64,000 nt of DNA from an uncultured Bryobacteraceae bacterium (GTDB lineage: Bacteria > Acidobacteriota > Terriglobia > Bryobacterales > Bryobacteraceae): positions 1-64,000 of the forward strand of contig CAKZUE010000026.1 in the NCBI GenBank assembly GCA_937920635.1, in the 5' to 3' direction. Position numbers and translations under genes: made by a program. Of the stretch, positions 28,786 to 40,391 are shown piece after piece. Positions within the stretch are counted from its first letter, which is position 1; each line of letters opens with the position of its first letter. The notes below the pieces were generated by a model. It saw only the letters and a program-made list of their open reading frames with translations. It was not told where the DNA came from and did no database searches.

Positions 28786-29781
28786 TCAGAACTGCGCGGG
28801 CGGCTGCGGCGGCTGCGGGCGGCGCGGCTGTGCAGGCGGTGGCGGCGGCGGTGGCGCTTCCCCGGACGTGTGGCGGATCACGTTCATCGCCACGCTCAGG
28901 ATCGACGCCACGTCGCTCAGGTTCGCGGGCACGACCACCGTCGACGAAGCTTTCGCGATGCGGCCGAACTCGGCCACGTACTGCTCGGCCACGCGGAGCT
29001 GCACGGCTTCAAAACCGCCGGGCTCGTTGATGGCCTCGGCCACGCGGCGGATGCCTTCCGATGTCGCCTGCGCAATGGCCAAAATCGCCTGCGCCTGGCC
29101 CTCGGCCTCGTTGATCTGCTGCTGCCGGCGAGCCTCGCTGGCCTTGATCACCTTCTGTTTCTCGCCTTCCGCCGTGTTGATGGCCGCTTCACGCGCGGCT
29201 TCCGAGCTGAGAATGGTGGCTCGCTTCTCGCGCTCGGCGCGCATCTGCTTCTCCATCGCGCCCAGGATGTCGGCCGGCGGGTTGATCGTCTTGATCTCGT
29301 AGCGCAGCACCTTCACGCCCCACGGCTCGCTGGCCTTGTCCAGTTCGCTCACCACCGAGGCGTTGATGTTGGTGCGCTCCTCGAATGTCCGGTCCAGGTC
29401 GATTCTGCCGATCTCGCTGCGCAGCGTGGTCTGGGCGAGCTGGGTGATGGCGAAAATGTAGTCGGCGATGCCGTAAGAGGCGCGCTCGGGGTTCAGCACC
29501 TTCAGATACAGCACGCCGTCGATGTTGACCCGCACGTTGTCGCGCGTAATGCAGGTCTGCTCCGGAATGTCGATCGCCTGCTCCTTCAGCGAGTGCCTGT
29601 ACCGGATGACGTCGATGAACGGCACCAGAATGTGGAAGCCCGCATACAACGTGCCGGAATATTTGCCGAGCCGCTCCACGATGTAGGCCGACTGCTGCGG
29701 CACGACGACGGCGGTCTTGGCAATGACGACCAGCGCCAGAAAGATCAGAAAGAATACGACGATAATCGCGCCGATTTCCAT
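28786..29781 (-). CDS. SPFH/band 7 (stomatin/slipin-like) membrane protein
   Basis: 331 residues from the ATG at 29781, which has GAGGAAAA upstream; an in-frame start seven codons earlier is weaker. One N-terminal helix (IGAIIVVFFLIFLALVVIA) precedes the SPFH domain (VVPQQSAYIVERLGKYSG, VPFIDVIRYRHSLKEQAIDI, QLAQTTLRSEIGRIDLDR), then a coiled-coil (SSEAAREAAINTAEGEKQKV) and a Pro/Gln-rich tail with eight consecutive prolines. It forms membrane microdomain rings and partners with NfeD proteins; the nfeD gene is directly upstream, the standard operon. Confidence 0.93.
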   Translation of the reverse strand: MEIGAIIVVFFLIFLALVVIAKTAVVVPQQSAYIVERLGKYSGTLYAGFHILVPFIDVIRYRHSLKEQAIDIPEQTCITRDNVRVNIDGVLYLKVLNPERASYGIADYIFAITQLAQTTLRSEIGRIDLDRTFEERTNINASVVSELDKASEPWGVKVLRYEIKTINPPADILGAMEKQMRAEREKRATILSSEAAREAAINTAEGEKQKVIKASEARRQQQINEAEGQAQAILAIAQATSEGIRRVAEAINEPGGFEAVQLRVAEQYVAEFGRIAKASSTVVVPANLSDVASILSVAMNVIRHTSGEAPPPPPPPAQPRRPQPPQPPAQF

Positions 29782-29818
29782 GGGTTTTTCCTCCTCGAAC
29801 AATCCCGGCGGGATCGGT

Positions 29819-30268
29819 TCACCCCCGCCGCACGTGCAGCGTCAAACCCTCAACCGCGATCACCCGGCACCGCTCGGACGGCGCTATCGGGCTGTCGCCT
29901 ATGTTCTCCGCGTTCCACACCGATCCGCGCAGCTCCACCTTCCCGATGCCGCCCGGAGCTATCTCCTGCGAGGCCGTGGCCATCTCGCCTACCAGCCGGT
30001 CTTCGTCCGGTTGTGCGGCGGTTTTCGGCTGGAACTTTTCCATCAGCGGCTTGCGCAGAAACGCCACGCCGCAGATCGCCAGCCCGGCGAACAGAAGCCC
30101 CTCTGAAATCAGCCCCTGCGTGAATCCGAGAAGCTTCAGCAGCCCCACCGCCATGGCGCTCGCGCCAAAGAAAAAAATGTAGAAGCCCCCGGGAGTCAGG
30201 ATCTCCCCCACCAGCAGGAGCACGCCAAGCACAATCCACAGCCACCAGGAAACGGCAAACTCCTCCAT
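29819..30268 (-). CDS. NfeD-family membrane protein
   Basis: 149 residues starting at ATG 30268 with GAGGAGG five bases upstream; a longer frame through the preceding gap is not supported. Three hydrophobic helices (WWLWIVLGVLLLVGEILTPG, GFYIFFFGASAMAVGLL, SEGLLFAGLAICGVAFL) are followed by an OB-fold (RLVGEMATASQEIAPGGIG, KVELRGSVWNA, IAVEGLTLHVRR). This is the short NfeD form lacking the ClpP-like protease. NfeD and SPFH proteins act together in membrane organization. A 37-bp gap separates it from the SPFH gene. Confidence 0.93.
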   Translation of the reverse strand: MEEFAVSWWLWIVLGVLLLVGEILTPGGFYIFFFGASAMAVGLLKLLGFTQGLISEGLLFAGLAICGVAFLRKPLMEKFQPKTAAQPDEDRLVGEMATASQEIAPGGIGKVELRGSVWNAENIGDSPIAPSERCRVIAVEGLTLHVRRG

Positions 30269-30371
30269 CGGGCCTCCTCGATACCAGCGGCAGCATATCA
30301 CAGCCGGTGCGCCGCCCGGCGCGTTGCGGATAGAATGAAGCTGAACTCTCCCGAACAAGGTGGCATCTTCC

Positions 30372-31700
30372 ATGAATCCAACCCAGACCCACCGCCGCGC
30401 CTTCGTGGCCGGCGCCGCCGCTACGCTCGCCTCCGCGGCGATGGCGAAGACCGCCAGCAGGCTGAATCCCGGCCGCGTCATCGGCGCCAACGACCGGATC
30501 AACGTGGCCGTCATCGGCACGGGCGGCCGCGGTTTCTACGTCGCCGAGCGCTTCCAGCGCTACGCCGAGCAGGTGAAGCCCAACGCCTGCCAGATCGTGG
30601 GCGCCTGCGACGTCTACCAGAAGCGCGTCACGTTGGCCAAACAGCGTTTCCAGTGCAAAGGAACTCTCGATTACCGCGAGATCCTCGAGGACAAGGACGT
30701 CGACGCCGTCATCGTCGCCACGCCCGACCACTGGCACGCGCAGATCGCGCTGGAAGCCATGGACAAGGGCAAGGACGTCTACCTCGAGAAGCCCATGTGC
30801 CACACCATCGAAGAGGTGAAGGCGCTCATCAACACCGTCCGCGAAACCGGCCGCGTCGTCCAGGTCGGCTCGCAGACCACCTCCGGCGACCAGTGGTGGA
30901 AGGCCCGCAAGGCCATCGCCGACGGCATGATCGGCAAGATGATCATGAGCCAGGGCTCTTACCACCGCAATTCGGTGGAAGGCGAGTGGAACTGGAAGAT
31001 CGACCCCGCGGCCGGCCCCGAAGCCAAAGGCGACGACTACATCGACTGGAAGATGTGGCTCGGCAAGGCGCCCAGGCGGCCCTACGACGCCGACCGCTTC
31101 TTCCGTTTCCGCAAGTATTGGGACTACTCCGGCGGCATCGCCACGGACCTGTTCTTCCACGTCATGGCCCCGTTCAACATCTGCTGGGGCGAAGCGCAGT
31201 ACCCGCAGCGCGTGGCCGCCTCCGGCGGCATCTACGTCTTCAAAGACGAGCGCGAGGTGCCCGACACCTTCCACATGATCGCCGAATATCCGAAGGGTTT
31301 CTCCGTCGTGCTGTCCAGCTCGATGGCCAACTCCGAGCACATCCCGGGCACAGTCCGCGGCCATGAGGGGACGCTCGTGATGGTCGAGCACGGCCGCTTT
31401 GAAGGCTTCGCGCCGTTCATCACCGTGAAGCCGGAAAAGCGCGTCATCAGCGCCGACTACAAGGCGAAGTTCGGCGAGGAGCCCGTCAAGATCGAAGTCG
31501 AGAACAAGGACACGATGATGGCGCACATCGGCAACTTCCTCGACTGCATGCGCTCGCGCCAGAAGCCGACGCTCGATGTGGAAACCGCGGCCCGCGCGCA
31601 GGTGGTCATCACCATGGCGGTGATGAGCTACCGGCAGGGCAAGGTGCTCTACTTCGACGAAAAGAACTTCCGGGTCACCGACAAGCCGGTGCGCGCCTGA
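30372..31700 (+). CDS. Tat-exported Gfo/Idh/MocA family oxidoreductase
   Basis: 442 residues from the ATG at 30372; a GTG at 30360 is the upstream alternative, but AAGGTGG sits properly for the ATG. The start [16 protein letters not shown] is a twin-arginine signal with the RR pair at residues 8-9. The Rossmann fold begins [15 protein letters not shown] and the family lysine motif is [10 protein letters not shown]. It probably works on sugars or inositol-like compounds with NAD(P) as tightly bound cofactor, since it acts outside the cytoplasm. Acidobacteria carry many such genes. TAGAAT 36 bp upstream may be a -10. Confidence 0.9.
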   Translation: MNPTQTHRRAFVAGAAATLASAAMAKTASRLNPGRVIGANDRINVAVIGTGGRGFYVAERFQRYAEQVKPNACQIVGACDVYQKRVTLAKQRFQCKGTLDYREILEDKDVDAVIVATPDHWHAQIALEAMDKGKDVYLEKPMCHTIEEVKALINTVRETGRVVQVGSQTTSGDQWWKARKAIADGMIGKMIMSQGSYHRNSVEGEWNWKIDPAAGPEAKGDDYIDWKMWLGKAPRRPYDADRFFRFRKYWDYSGGIATDLFFHVMAPFNICWGEAQYPQRVAASGGIYVFKDEREVPDTFHMIAEYPKGFSVVLSSSMANSEHIPGTVRGHEGTLVMVEHGRFEGFAPFITVKPEKRVISADYKAKFGEEPVKIEVENKDTMMAHIGNFLDCMRSRQKPTLDVETAARAQVVITMAVMSYRQGKVLYFDEKNFRVTDKPVRA

Positions 31701-31774
31701 GTCAGCCCGACAGGCGGAGCCTTGCGGAGCCGGAGCCGCGTCTGCGCGCGGTCCGGTTCCGCCGCCGCTCCGAA

Positions 31775-31802
31775 TTGACCCCCTGAATCGGACCGTGATA
31801 GC
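31775..31802 (+). promoter_or_regulatory. Weak candidate promoter for the ATP synthase operon
   Basis: TTGACC (31775-31780) is followed after 16 bp by GATAGC; the first is five of six for a -35, the second only three of six. It lies 95 bp ahead of the first atp gene. The preceding 31724-31762 folds as an 11-base stem (GCGGAGCCGGA and TCCGGTTCCGC) without a T-run, possibly the end of the oxidoreductase transcript. Confidence 0.25.
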
Positions 31803-31897
31803 CTTTTCTTGTCGGGCCGGCGCGCCGTTTGCCGCCCCTTCAGGGTCCCGGTTCCGCTTCCGGATCCCAGCAGCTTCTCTTCTGATTACGCGCCGCG

Positions 31898-32347
31898 ATG
31901 GAACAGATATTTCATGCCCTGCAAGGCATCATCGTTCGAGCCTTGCCCACCTTCTTTCTCGTCATCCTTCTCCATTGGTTCCTGAAGAAAGTCCTCTTCC
32001 AGCCGCTGGACCGCGTGCTGGAGGAGCGGCGGCGGCGCACCGAGGGCGTGCTCGAGTCCTGCGAGGCGGCGATGGAGCGGGCGCGGGCGCGGATCCAGGA
32101 ATACGAGAACAGCCTGCGGCAGGCGCAGGCGGAGATCTTCGACCAGCAGGAGCAGGAACGCAAGCGCATGGCCGCCGAGCGGGCGGCGTTGCTGGCCGAA
32201 GCGCGGCAGCGGGCTCGGCAGCGCGTGGAAGCGGCGCGGGCTGAAATCCAGGCTGAGGCGGAGATGGCCCGGCAGTCGTTGCGGGATGAGGCCGCCCGGC
32301 TCGCCGAAGCGGTCACGCAATCCGTGCTGGCCGGGAGGGCCTCATGA
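31898..32347 (+). CDS. ATP synthase F0 subunit b' (AtpF-like)
   Basis: A 149-residue b-type subunit: one N-terminal membrane helix (RALPTFFLVILLHWFLKKVLF) then a long charged helix (RVLEERRRRTEGVLESCEAA and onward) forming the peripheral stalk. It pairs with the second b gene that overlaps it by four bases (ATGA). Two different b genes occur in photosynthetic bacteria and several other phyla. It lacks the signal-like start of its partner. It is the first gene of this operon. Confidence 0.88.
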   Translation: MEQIFHALQGIIVRALPTFFLVILLHWFLKKVLFQPLDRVLEERRRRTEGVLESCEAAMERARARIQEYENSLRQAQAEIFDQQEQERKRMAAERAALLAEARQRARQRVEAARAEIQAEAEMARQSLRDEAARLAEAVTQSVLAGRAS

Positions 32348-32919
32348 GCCGCCTTCTGCTGCTGGCGGTGATGGCGGCAGCCGTCGCCCTGGCTTCTCCG
32401 GAATCAGCCGGGCATGGCGAATCGCACGGCGGCGACCCTTACGTTGGCTACAAGTGGTTCAACTTCGCCATCCTGGCCGCGGGGCTCGGCTATCTCGTGA
32501 TGAAATTCGGCCTGCCCGCTCTGCGCGGACAGCAGTCGTCGATTCTGAAACAGCTCGAGCGGGCGCAGAAAAAGGCCGCGGAAGCCGAGCGCCACACGAA
32601 AGCCGTTGAAGAGAAGGTGGCCGGGCTCGAACGGGAGATCGAGGCGCTGAAGAAAGAGGCGGCTGAAGTGATGGCTGTGGAAGCCCGCGAGATCGAGGCG
32701 GAAACCAGGCGGCTGCTGGAAAAGGTGGATGAGCAGGCGCAGTTCGAAATCGCTTCGGCTCTGGATCACGCCAAGAAGGAGCTCCGCGCGATGGCGGTCG
32801 ATCTGGCCATCGGGATGGCCGAGAAGCGCCTGGCGGAAGAGGTGAGCCGCGGCGCGCAGGAGCGTCTGGTGGACAGGTTCGTGCGCTCGCTCGACGGCGC
32901 GCGGGACGGCAGGAACTAG
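32344..32919 (+). CDS. atpF: ATP synthase F0 subunit b
   Basis: A 191-residue subunit b. It starts with a short signal-peptide-like stretch (LLLLAVMAAAVALAS), then a His/Gly-rich segment (AGHGESHGGDPYVGYKW) and a membrane helix (FNFAILAAGLGYLVMKFGLPA), then the stalk helix with many Lys/Glu and an end (LAIGMAEKRLAEEVSRGAQE) that contacts subunit delta. Two hydrophobic stretches are unusual; the first may be cleaved. It overlaps the b' gene and precedes atpH by 9 bp. Confidence 0.92.
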   Translation: MSRLLLLAVMAAAVALASPESAGHGESHGGDPYVGYKWFNFAILAAGLGYLVMKFGLPALRGQQSSILKQLERAQKKAAEAERHTKAVEEKVAGLEREIEALKKEAAEVMAVEAREIEAETRRLLEKVDEQAQFEIASALDHAKKELRAMAVDLAIGMAEKRLAEEVSRGAQERLVDRFVRSLDGARDGRN

Positions 32920-32928
32920 GAGAACCCC

Positions 32929-33483
32929 ATGGCGGAACTGGCCCTGGCGAACCAATACGCGAAGGCGCTGCTCGAGGTGGCCCAGGCCGATGGCGGGGCT
33001 CCGGCAGCCGAGGCGGCGCTCGATCAGCTCGCGCAGTTTGCCGCGCTGTTGCGCGAAAGCCGCGATCTGCGCACCGCGCTGCTGTCGCCGGCGGTCGAGC
33101 ACGAACACAAGGTGCGCGTCATCGCGCGGCTCTGCGAAATCCTGGGAACCGGACGCCCGGTGCGGAATTTTCTCAACGTAGTGACGAAGAAGCGGCGCCT
33201 GGCGCTGCTCGACGAGATCTGCTCGCGCTACCAGGCGCTGCTCGACGAAGCCGAGGGCATCGTCCGCGCCGACGTGCGCAGCGCGGCGCCGGTGACGGAC
33301 GCCCAGCGCGCGGCGCTGGAAGAGGCGCTCGGGCGCGTCACCGGAGGGCAGATCCGTTGCGGGTACTCGGTGGATCCGGCGCTGGTGGGAGGCATGGCAG
33401 TCCGCATTGGTTCGGCCGTGTACGACGGCTCGGTGCGGGGGCGCCTGGAGGCCATGCGGCGGCGGCTGGTAAGCGGCAGTTGA
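32929..33483 (+). CDS. atpH: ATP synthase F1 subunit delta
   Basis: A 184-residue delta/OSCP. It starts LALANQYAKALLEVAQ and includes EHEHKVRVIARLCEILG, VTKKRRLALLDEICSRYQ, and the C-terminal YSVDPALVGGMAVRIGS with VYDGSVRGRL, all typical. It links the b stalk to the alpha-beta head. It follows atpF by 9 bp and precedes atpA by 30 bp. Middle of the protein is Ala/Arg-rich as is common in this genome. Confidence 0.96.
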   Translation: MAELALANQYAKALLEVAQADGGAPAAEAALDQLAQFAALLRESRDLRTALLSPAVEHEHKVRVIARLCEILGTGRPVRNFLNVVTKKRRLALLDEICSRYQALLDEAEGIVRADVRSAAPVTDAQRAALEEALGRVTGGQIRCGYSVDPALVGGMAVRIGSAVYDGSVRGRLEAMRRRLVSGS

Positions 33484-33513
33484 GACGAGGCAGGTTAGAC
33501 AGGAACTTCAGTT

Positions 33514-35040
33514 ATGGCTCAGATTCGTGCCGATGAAATCGCCCGCGTGCTGCGGGAGGAGATTGAAAGCTACGACCAGGCGGTGGAGGTCGCCGAAACC
33601 GGTTACGTGGTGACCGTGGGCGACGGCATCGCGCGCGTGCACGGGCTCGACAAGGTGATGGCCGGCGAGCTGGTCGAGCTGCCCCATGGCGTCGTCGGAC
33701 TCGCCATGAACCTCGAGGAAGACGAAGTGGGCGTGGTGCTGCTCGGCGAGGCGCATCTGATCCGCGAGGGCGACGAGGTCCGCCGCACCCGCCGCATCAT
33801 GTCCGTGCCCGTCGGCGAAGCCCTCATCGGGCGCGTCGTCAACGCGCTCGGCGAACCGATCGACGACAAGGGGCCGATCAAGACCGAGCACTACGGCCCC
33901 GTGGAGCGCCTCGCGCCCGGCGTCATCGACCGCAAGCCGGTGCGCGAGCCCCTCCAGACCGGCATCAAGGCCATCGACGCTCTCATCCCCATCGGCCGCG
34001 GCCAGCGCGAGCTCATCATCGGCGACCGCCAGACCGGCAAGACGGCCATCGCGCTGGACACCATCATCAACCAGAAGGGCCAGGACGTCATTTGCATCTA
34101 CGTCGCCATCGGCCAGAAGCGCTCCACCGTCGCGCAGGTGGTGAAGACGCTCACCGACTACGGCGCCATGGACTACACCATCGTCGTCGCCGCCACCGCG
34201 AGCGAATCGGCGGCGTTGCAGTACATCGCCCCCTATGCCGGCTGCGCCATGGGCGAGTATTTCCGCGACCGCGGCGGACACGCCCTGTGCATCTACGACG
34301 ACTTGAGCAAACAGGCCGCCGCCTACCGCGAAATTTCGCTGCTTCTGCGCCGCCCGCCCGGCCGCGAAGCCTACCCCGGCGACGTTTTCTACCTGCATTC
34401 GCGCCTGCTCGAGCGCGCCGCCAAGCTGAATGATAAACTCGGCGGCGGCTCGCTCACCGCGCTGCCGTTCATCGAAACGCAGGCGGGCGACGTCTCGGCT
34501 TACATCCCCACCAACGTCATCTCGATCACCGACGGCCAGATCTTCCTCCAGACGGATTTGTTCAACTCCAACATCCGTCCGGCGGTGGACGTGGGCATCT
34601 CGGTGAGCCGCGTCGGCGGCAACGCGCAGATCAAGGCGATGAAGCAGGTGGCGGGCTCGCTCCGCCTCGACCTGGCGCAGTACCGCGCCCTGGCCGCGTT
34701 CGCGCAGTTCGGCTCGGATCTCGACAAGGCCTCGCAGGCGCAGTTGAACCGCGGCCGCCGGCTGACCGAAATCCTCAAGCAGCCGCAGTACCGCCCGCTG
34801 CCGGTGGAGAAGCAGGTGCTCATCCTCTTTGCCGGCGTCAACGGCTATCTGGACGATCTGCCGGTGGAAGCGTGCCAGACCTTCGAGACCGAACTCTACC
34901 GTTACGCCGATGCCACGCATCCGGACATCCCTGCCGAAATCCGCGAGAAGAAGGCCATCAGCGAGGACCTGAAGGCGCGGATCGAGAAGATGATGGCCGA
35001 GTTCAAGCAGCGCTTCAAGGCCGAGCACAAGCTGGCGTAG
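33514..35040 (+). CDS. atpA: ATP synthase F1 subunit alpha
   Basis: A 508-residue alpha subunit, standard length. The P-loop GDRQTGKT (residues about 169-176) and the alpha-type block [18 protein letters not shown] with [15 protein letters not shown] are clear, as are [15 protein letters not shown] at the N-terminus and the segment [16 protein letters not shown]. It binds ATP non-catalytically next to the beta subunits. It lies between atpH and atpG in the usual F1 order. Confidence 0.98.
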   Translation: MAQIRADEIARVLREEIESYDQAVEVAETGYVVTVGDGIARVHGLDKVMAGELVELPHGVVGLAMNLEEDEVGVVLLGEAHLIREGDEVRRTRRIMSVPVGEALIGRVVNALGEPIDDKGPIKTEHYGPVERLAPGVIDRKPVREPLQTGIKAIDALIPIGRGQRELIIGDRQTGKTAIALDTIINQKGQDVICIYVAIGQKRSTVAQVVKTLTDYGAMDYTIVVAATASESAALQYIAPYAGCAMGEYFRDRGGHALCIYDDLSKQAAAYREISLLLRRPPGREAYPGDVFYLHSRLLERAAKLNDKLGGGSLTALPFIETQAGDVSAYIPTNVISITDGQIFLQTDLFNSNIRPAVDVGISVSRVGGNAQIKAMKQVAGSLRLDLAQYRALAAFAQFGSDLDKASQAQLNRGRRLTEILKQPQYRPLPVEKQVLILFAGVNGYLDDLPVEACQTFETELYRYADATHPDIPAEIREKKAISEDLKARIEKMMAEFKQRFKAEHKLA

Positions 35041-35056
35041 CGCGCGCGGAGGCCCC

Positions 35057-37385
<2,329 letters not shown>

Positions 37386-37388
37386 GCC

Positions 37389-37796
37389 ATGGCTGGACTG
37401 CTGCGGCTGGAAGTGGCGACGCCCGAGCGGATGCTGCTTAAGGAGAACGTCCGCCAGGCACAGGTGCCGGCGGCGAACGGCTACCTTGGCATCCTGCCCG
37501 AGCACGCCCCGCTGCTGGCCGAACTCGGCACGGGCGTGCTCGTCTATGAGATGGAAAACGGGCAGAAGAAGTGGATGACGGTTATCGGCGGCTACGTGGA
37601 AGTCGGCCCGGACCGTATCCGCGTGCTCGCCAACCGCGCCGAAAGCGCCGACGAGATCGACATGGCCCGCGCCCAGGCGGCGCTGAGGCGCGCCGAGGAG
37701 CGCATCCTGCATCCCGCTCCGGGCGTCGACATCGCCCGCGCGCTCAACGCCGCCGAGCGCGCCCGCGCCCGCCTGGAAGCCGCCGCGCACAAGTAG
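37389..37796 (+). CDS. atpC: ATP synthase F1 subunit epsilon
   Basis: A 135-residue epsilon. The N-terminal beta-sandwich reads LRLEVATPERMLLKENV and PAANGYLGILPEHAPLLAEL, and a helical hairpin follows (ARAQAALRRAEERILHP, then IARALNAAERARARLEAA). Epsilon couples gamma to the c ring and inhibits hydrolysis. It ends the operon. No genes for a, c or AtpI are here, so F0 is completed from another locus. Confidence 0.95.
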   Translation: MAGLLRLEVATPERMLLKENVRQAQVPAANGYLGILPEHAPLLAELGTGVLVYEMENGQKKWMTVIGGYVEVGPDRIRVLANRAESADEIDMARAQAALRRAEERILHPAPGVDIARALNAAERARARLEAAAHK

Positions 37797-37841
37797 AACC
37801 AGCCTGGCGGAGCGGCGCCGGCAGGCCGCAAAGCGCGTTCT

Positions 37842-37939
37842 GAACCGCGGCGGAAGGGCGCCTGAGCGCGCGGAGGGAGCGGCCCGCGGCGCCGCCCGCG
37901 CGGCACTGCCTCCGCCGGCCCGCGCCACTGCCGCGGTTC
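37842..37939. repeat. Nested inverted repeats behind atpC
   Basis: GAACCGCGGC (37842-37851) pairs with GCCGCGGTTC (37930-37939); inside, GCGGAGG (37870-37876) pairs with CCTCCGC (37909-37915), and GGCGC/GCGCC lie between. The whole can fold as one long interrupted hairpin in the 161-bp gap between atpC and the next gene. No T-run follows, so intrinsic termination is doubtful. Confidence 0.5.
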
Positions 37940-37957
37940 GGATCAGAATAGGTTTTG

Positions 37958-40354
37958 GTGCTGAAGCTGTACGCCCTGCCTGCCCTGCTGCTGATGACCG
38001 CCGTGGCGTGCCTCGCCGGCGCCGTCTTCCACGGGTTGCTGGCGCAACCCGTATGGTCGCCGGATGGCTGGCAGCGGTTCCTGATCTTCACGGGTGTCTA
38101 TGCTGCGGCGGCGGGGCTGGCCGTCCTGCTGCATGCGCCGCGCGCGCCGCTCTGGCTGGCTGCCGGCGCGGCGGCGTTCACCGCAGTGACGGCAGGCCCC
38201 ATGGCCGTTGTGGCCGTGATCTGGGCGGCGGCGGGCGCGTGGGCGGCTGGGTGGTTACTGTGGCCGCGGGCGCAGGACGAGGTGCGGACCGCGCCCGCCA
38301 TGCAGATCACGCTGGGGCTTGCGGCGTGGGTCTCGCTCATCCTGTGGACCGCCGCTCTGCCCGTGCATCGCCGCGCTGTGTACTGGCTCCTGCCGGCGTT
38401 TGCGATCGCATGCGCCTGGAAGCGCGGATGGCGCCCGCGCATCCAATGGCCGCGGGCGGCCTCGCGCAGCGGGGCGGCGGCCTGGTGCGCCGGGTTGTTG
38501 CCGTTGTTCGCGCACTGGCTGGTGGTGTTGAAGCCCGAAATCAGCGCGGACGGCCTGGCCATGCATATGGTGATCCCGGCGCGCATGGCGGCGGAACACC
38601 GCTGGCCCTTCGATCCGGCCGAGTTCGCCTGGGCGCTGATGCCGATGGGCGGCGACTGGGTGTGGACCATCGGCTGGATGACGGGCGGCGAGTCCGGCGC
38701 GCGGCTGATGAACCTGCTGCTGCTGGGGCTGGTCGCGTGGATGGCGGCGAAGCGCGCCGCGTCTGCGCTGGGGACTTGGCCGGCGGCGATGCTGGCGGGC
38801 GCGTTTCTCTCCACGCCGCTGGTGCAGCACGTGACGGGGTCGCTGTTCGTGGAAAACGCCACGGCGCTGTGGCTGGCCGCTGCGGCGCTGGTGCTGGCCG
38901 AAACGCGGCTGGACGGCGGCAGGGCGCGGCTCGCTTTCGGATTGCTGGCGGGCACGGCGGCGGCGACGAAATTCGGCGCGCTGGCTTTTCTGGCGCCCCT
39001 GTTCATGGGGGCGGTGTGGCTGGCGGGACTGCGGCGCACGGGCTTCGCGCTGGCGTTTGCGCTGCCCGTGGGGCTGTTCCCGTACGCGAATGCCTGGCTG
39101 CGGGCGGGCAATCCGTTTTTCCCGTTCTTCAACGGCGTGTTCCGTTCGCCCTTTTACGAAGCGGCCAACTTCCGCGACACGCGGTTTGAAACACCGCCCG
39201 CCTGGACCACGCTGTACGACCTGACGTTCCACTCGAGCCGGTTCATCGAAGGCTGGAACGGTGCGGCTGGATTTCTGCTGCTGGCCCTGGTGGTCGTGTG
39301 CGTAGCGGCATGGCGTCCCCGGTGGCCGCGGGAGTCGGCCGTCCTGCTGGCGGTGGCGCTGGCGGGTGGCGCGCTCAGCTTTCTGGGCCAGTCGAATCTG
39401 CGCTACCTGTATCCGGTGCTGCCGCTGCTGGTGCTCGTGGCAGGGCGCGCGTTGCGGGAGCCGCTGGCAACACGCGCGGGCGCGGCGGCGGCTGCGGCGG
39501 GCTTCGCCATCCTCCTGCTGCTCCACCTGCGGCTGCTGCCCGCGGCGGGCCCCTACCACGGAGATTTCTGGACCGCCACCTGGAGCGAACCGGAGCGGGA
39601 CGCTTATTTGCGGATTCACGCGCCGGAACGCAAGCTGGTGGAATGGCTCAACCGGCACGCGCCGCATGCGCGCGCAGCATGGCTCGACGGCAATGCGATC
39701 GGCGATTTCCGCGAGCGGGCGTTCACGGCGACGTGGCACAGCCCCTTTTTCTGGAAGAAGCTGCGCGAGGCGCCGGACGCCGCGGCGCTGGAGCGGCTGA
39801 TGCGCGAGCACCGGATCGATTTCGTCATCGCCCCCTCGCCTGAAGGCGGACGTCCGCCGCGCAGCGTGCAGGAGCGGGAGTTTCTGGAAGGGTGCATGGA
39901 GCGGGAGCTGGAGTTCGGCGCGGTGGAACTGCGGCGCTGGCGGCCGGGGGGCTGCCGGGAGGTGGAGCCGCCCGCCGCCGCCCCGGGCATCTACGACGAC
40001 ACCTCGCCGTCGATCCGATTCCGAGGCGCCTGGATCCGCGACCTGCAATTCACGCAAGCCTGGCGCGGCACGCTGGTGTACACAGACAAGGCGGGCGCGG
40101 AGGCGGTGCTGCGCTTTGAGGGCGGCGCGGCGCGCCTGATGTACACCGCCGCCTTCAACCGCTGCCGGGCCGAGGTGCTGCTGGACGGCACGCCGGCGGG
40201 CCGTTTCCTTCAGCGCAGCCGGGAAACGCGCTGGCAGCAGTGGAGCCCGTGGTTTGAAACGCCCGCGCGGGGCGTCCACTCGCTGACCCTGCGCATCGCC
40301 CCGGGCTCGCCGCCGTCCTGCTGGATCGATCTGGACGCCTTCGAGGTGCGCTGA
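37958..40354 (+). CDS. Multi-spanning membrane protein, GT-C glycosyltransferase-like, with C-terminal beta domain
   Basis: 798 residues from GTG 37958 (a TTG one codon earlier is the alternative; AGG lies five bases before the GTG). About a dozen hydrophobic helices run to about residue 520, with a first large loop ISADGLAMHMVIPARMAAEH reminiscent of the acidic loop of GT-C/ArnT-type transferases that use lipid-linked sugars. Residues about 530-640 form a soluble periplasmic-like part, and about 660-798 a beta-sandwich (YDDTSPSIRFRGAWIRDLQF; VHSLTLRIA) like those of carbohydrate-binding modules. Function is unproven; the stop codon lies inside a dispersed repeat. Confidence 0.65.
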   Translation: MLKLYALPALLLMTAVACLAGAVFHGLLAQPVWSPDGWQRFLIFTGVYAAAAGLAVLLHAPRAPLWLAAGAAAFTAVTAGPMAVVAVIWAAAGAWAAGWLLWPRAQDEVRTAPAMQITLGLAAWVSLILWTAALPVHRRAVYWLLPAFAIACAWKRGWRPRIQWPRAASRSGAAAWCAGLLPLFAHWLVVLKPEISADGLAMHMVIPARMAAEHRWPFDPAEFAWALMPMGGDWVWTIGWMTGGESGARLMNLLLLGLVAWMAAKRAASALGTWPAAMLAGAFLSTPLVQHVTGSLFVENATALWLAAAALVLAETRLDGGRARLAFGLLAGTAAATKFGALAFLAPLFMGAVWLAGLRRTGFALAFALPVGLFPYANAWLRAGNPFFPFFNGVFRSPFYEAANFRDTRFETPPAWTTLYDLTFHSSRFIEGWNGAAGFLLLALVVVCVAAWRPRWPRESAVLLAVALAGGALSFLGQSNLRYLYPVLPLLVLVAGRALREPLATRAGAAAAAAGFAILLLLHLRLLPAAGPYHGDFWTATWSEPERDAYLRIHAPERKLVEWLNRHAPHARAAWLDGNAIGDFRERAFTATWHSPFFWKKLREAPDAAALERLMREHRIDFVIAPSPEGGRPPRSVQEREFLEGCMERELEFGAVELRRWRPGGCREVEPPAAAPGIYDDTSPSIRFRGAWIRDLQFTQAWRGTLVYTDKAGAEAVLRFEGGAARLMYTAAFNRCRAEVLLDGTPAGRFLQRSRETRWQQWSPWFETPARGVHSLTLRIAPGSPPSCWIDLDAFEVR

Positions 40355-40385
40355 AAAAGGGGAAAATTGTTCCTGTCCCCTTTTT
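40354..40385. repeat. Palindromic dispersed repeat, copy B (inverted orientation)
   Basis: AAAAAGGGGA and TCCCCTTTTT-type arms with loop reading ...TTGTTCCTG; the reverse complement matches copy A except for a shift in the loop (AACAATTTT for AACACAATT). It begins on the last base of the preceding gene's TGA and ends 6 bp before the first possible ATG of the aminotransferase, so it is likely that gene's terminator as well. Confidence 0.85.
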
Positions 40386-40391
40386 CGTAAC

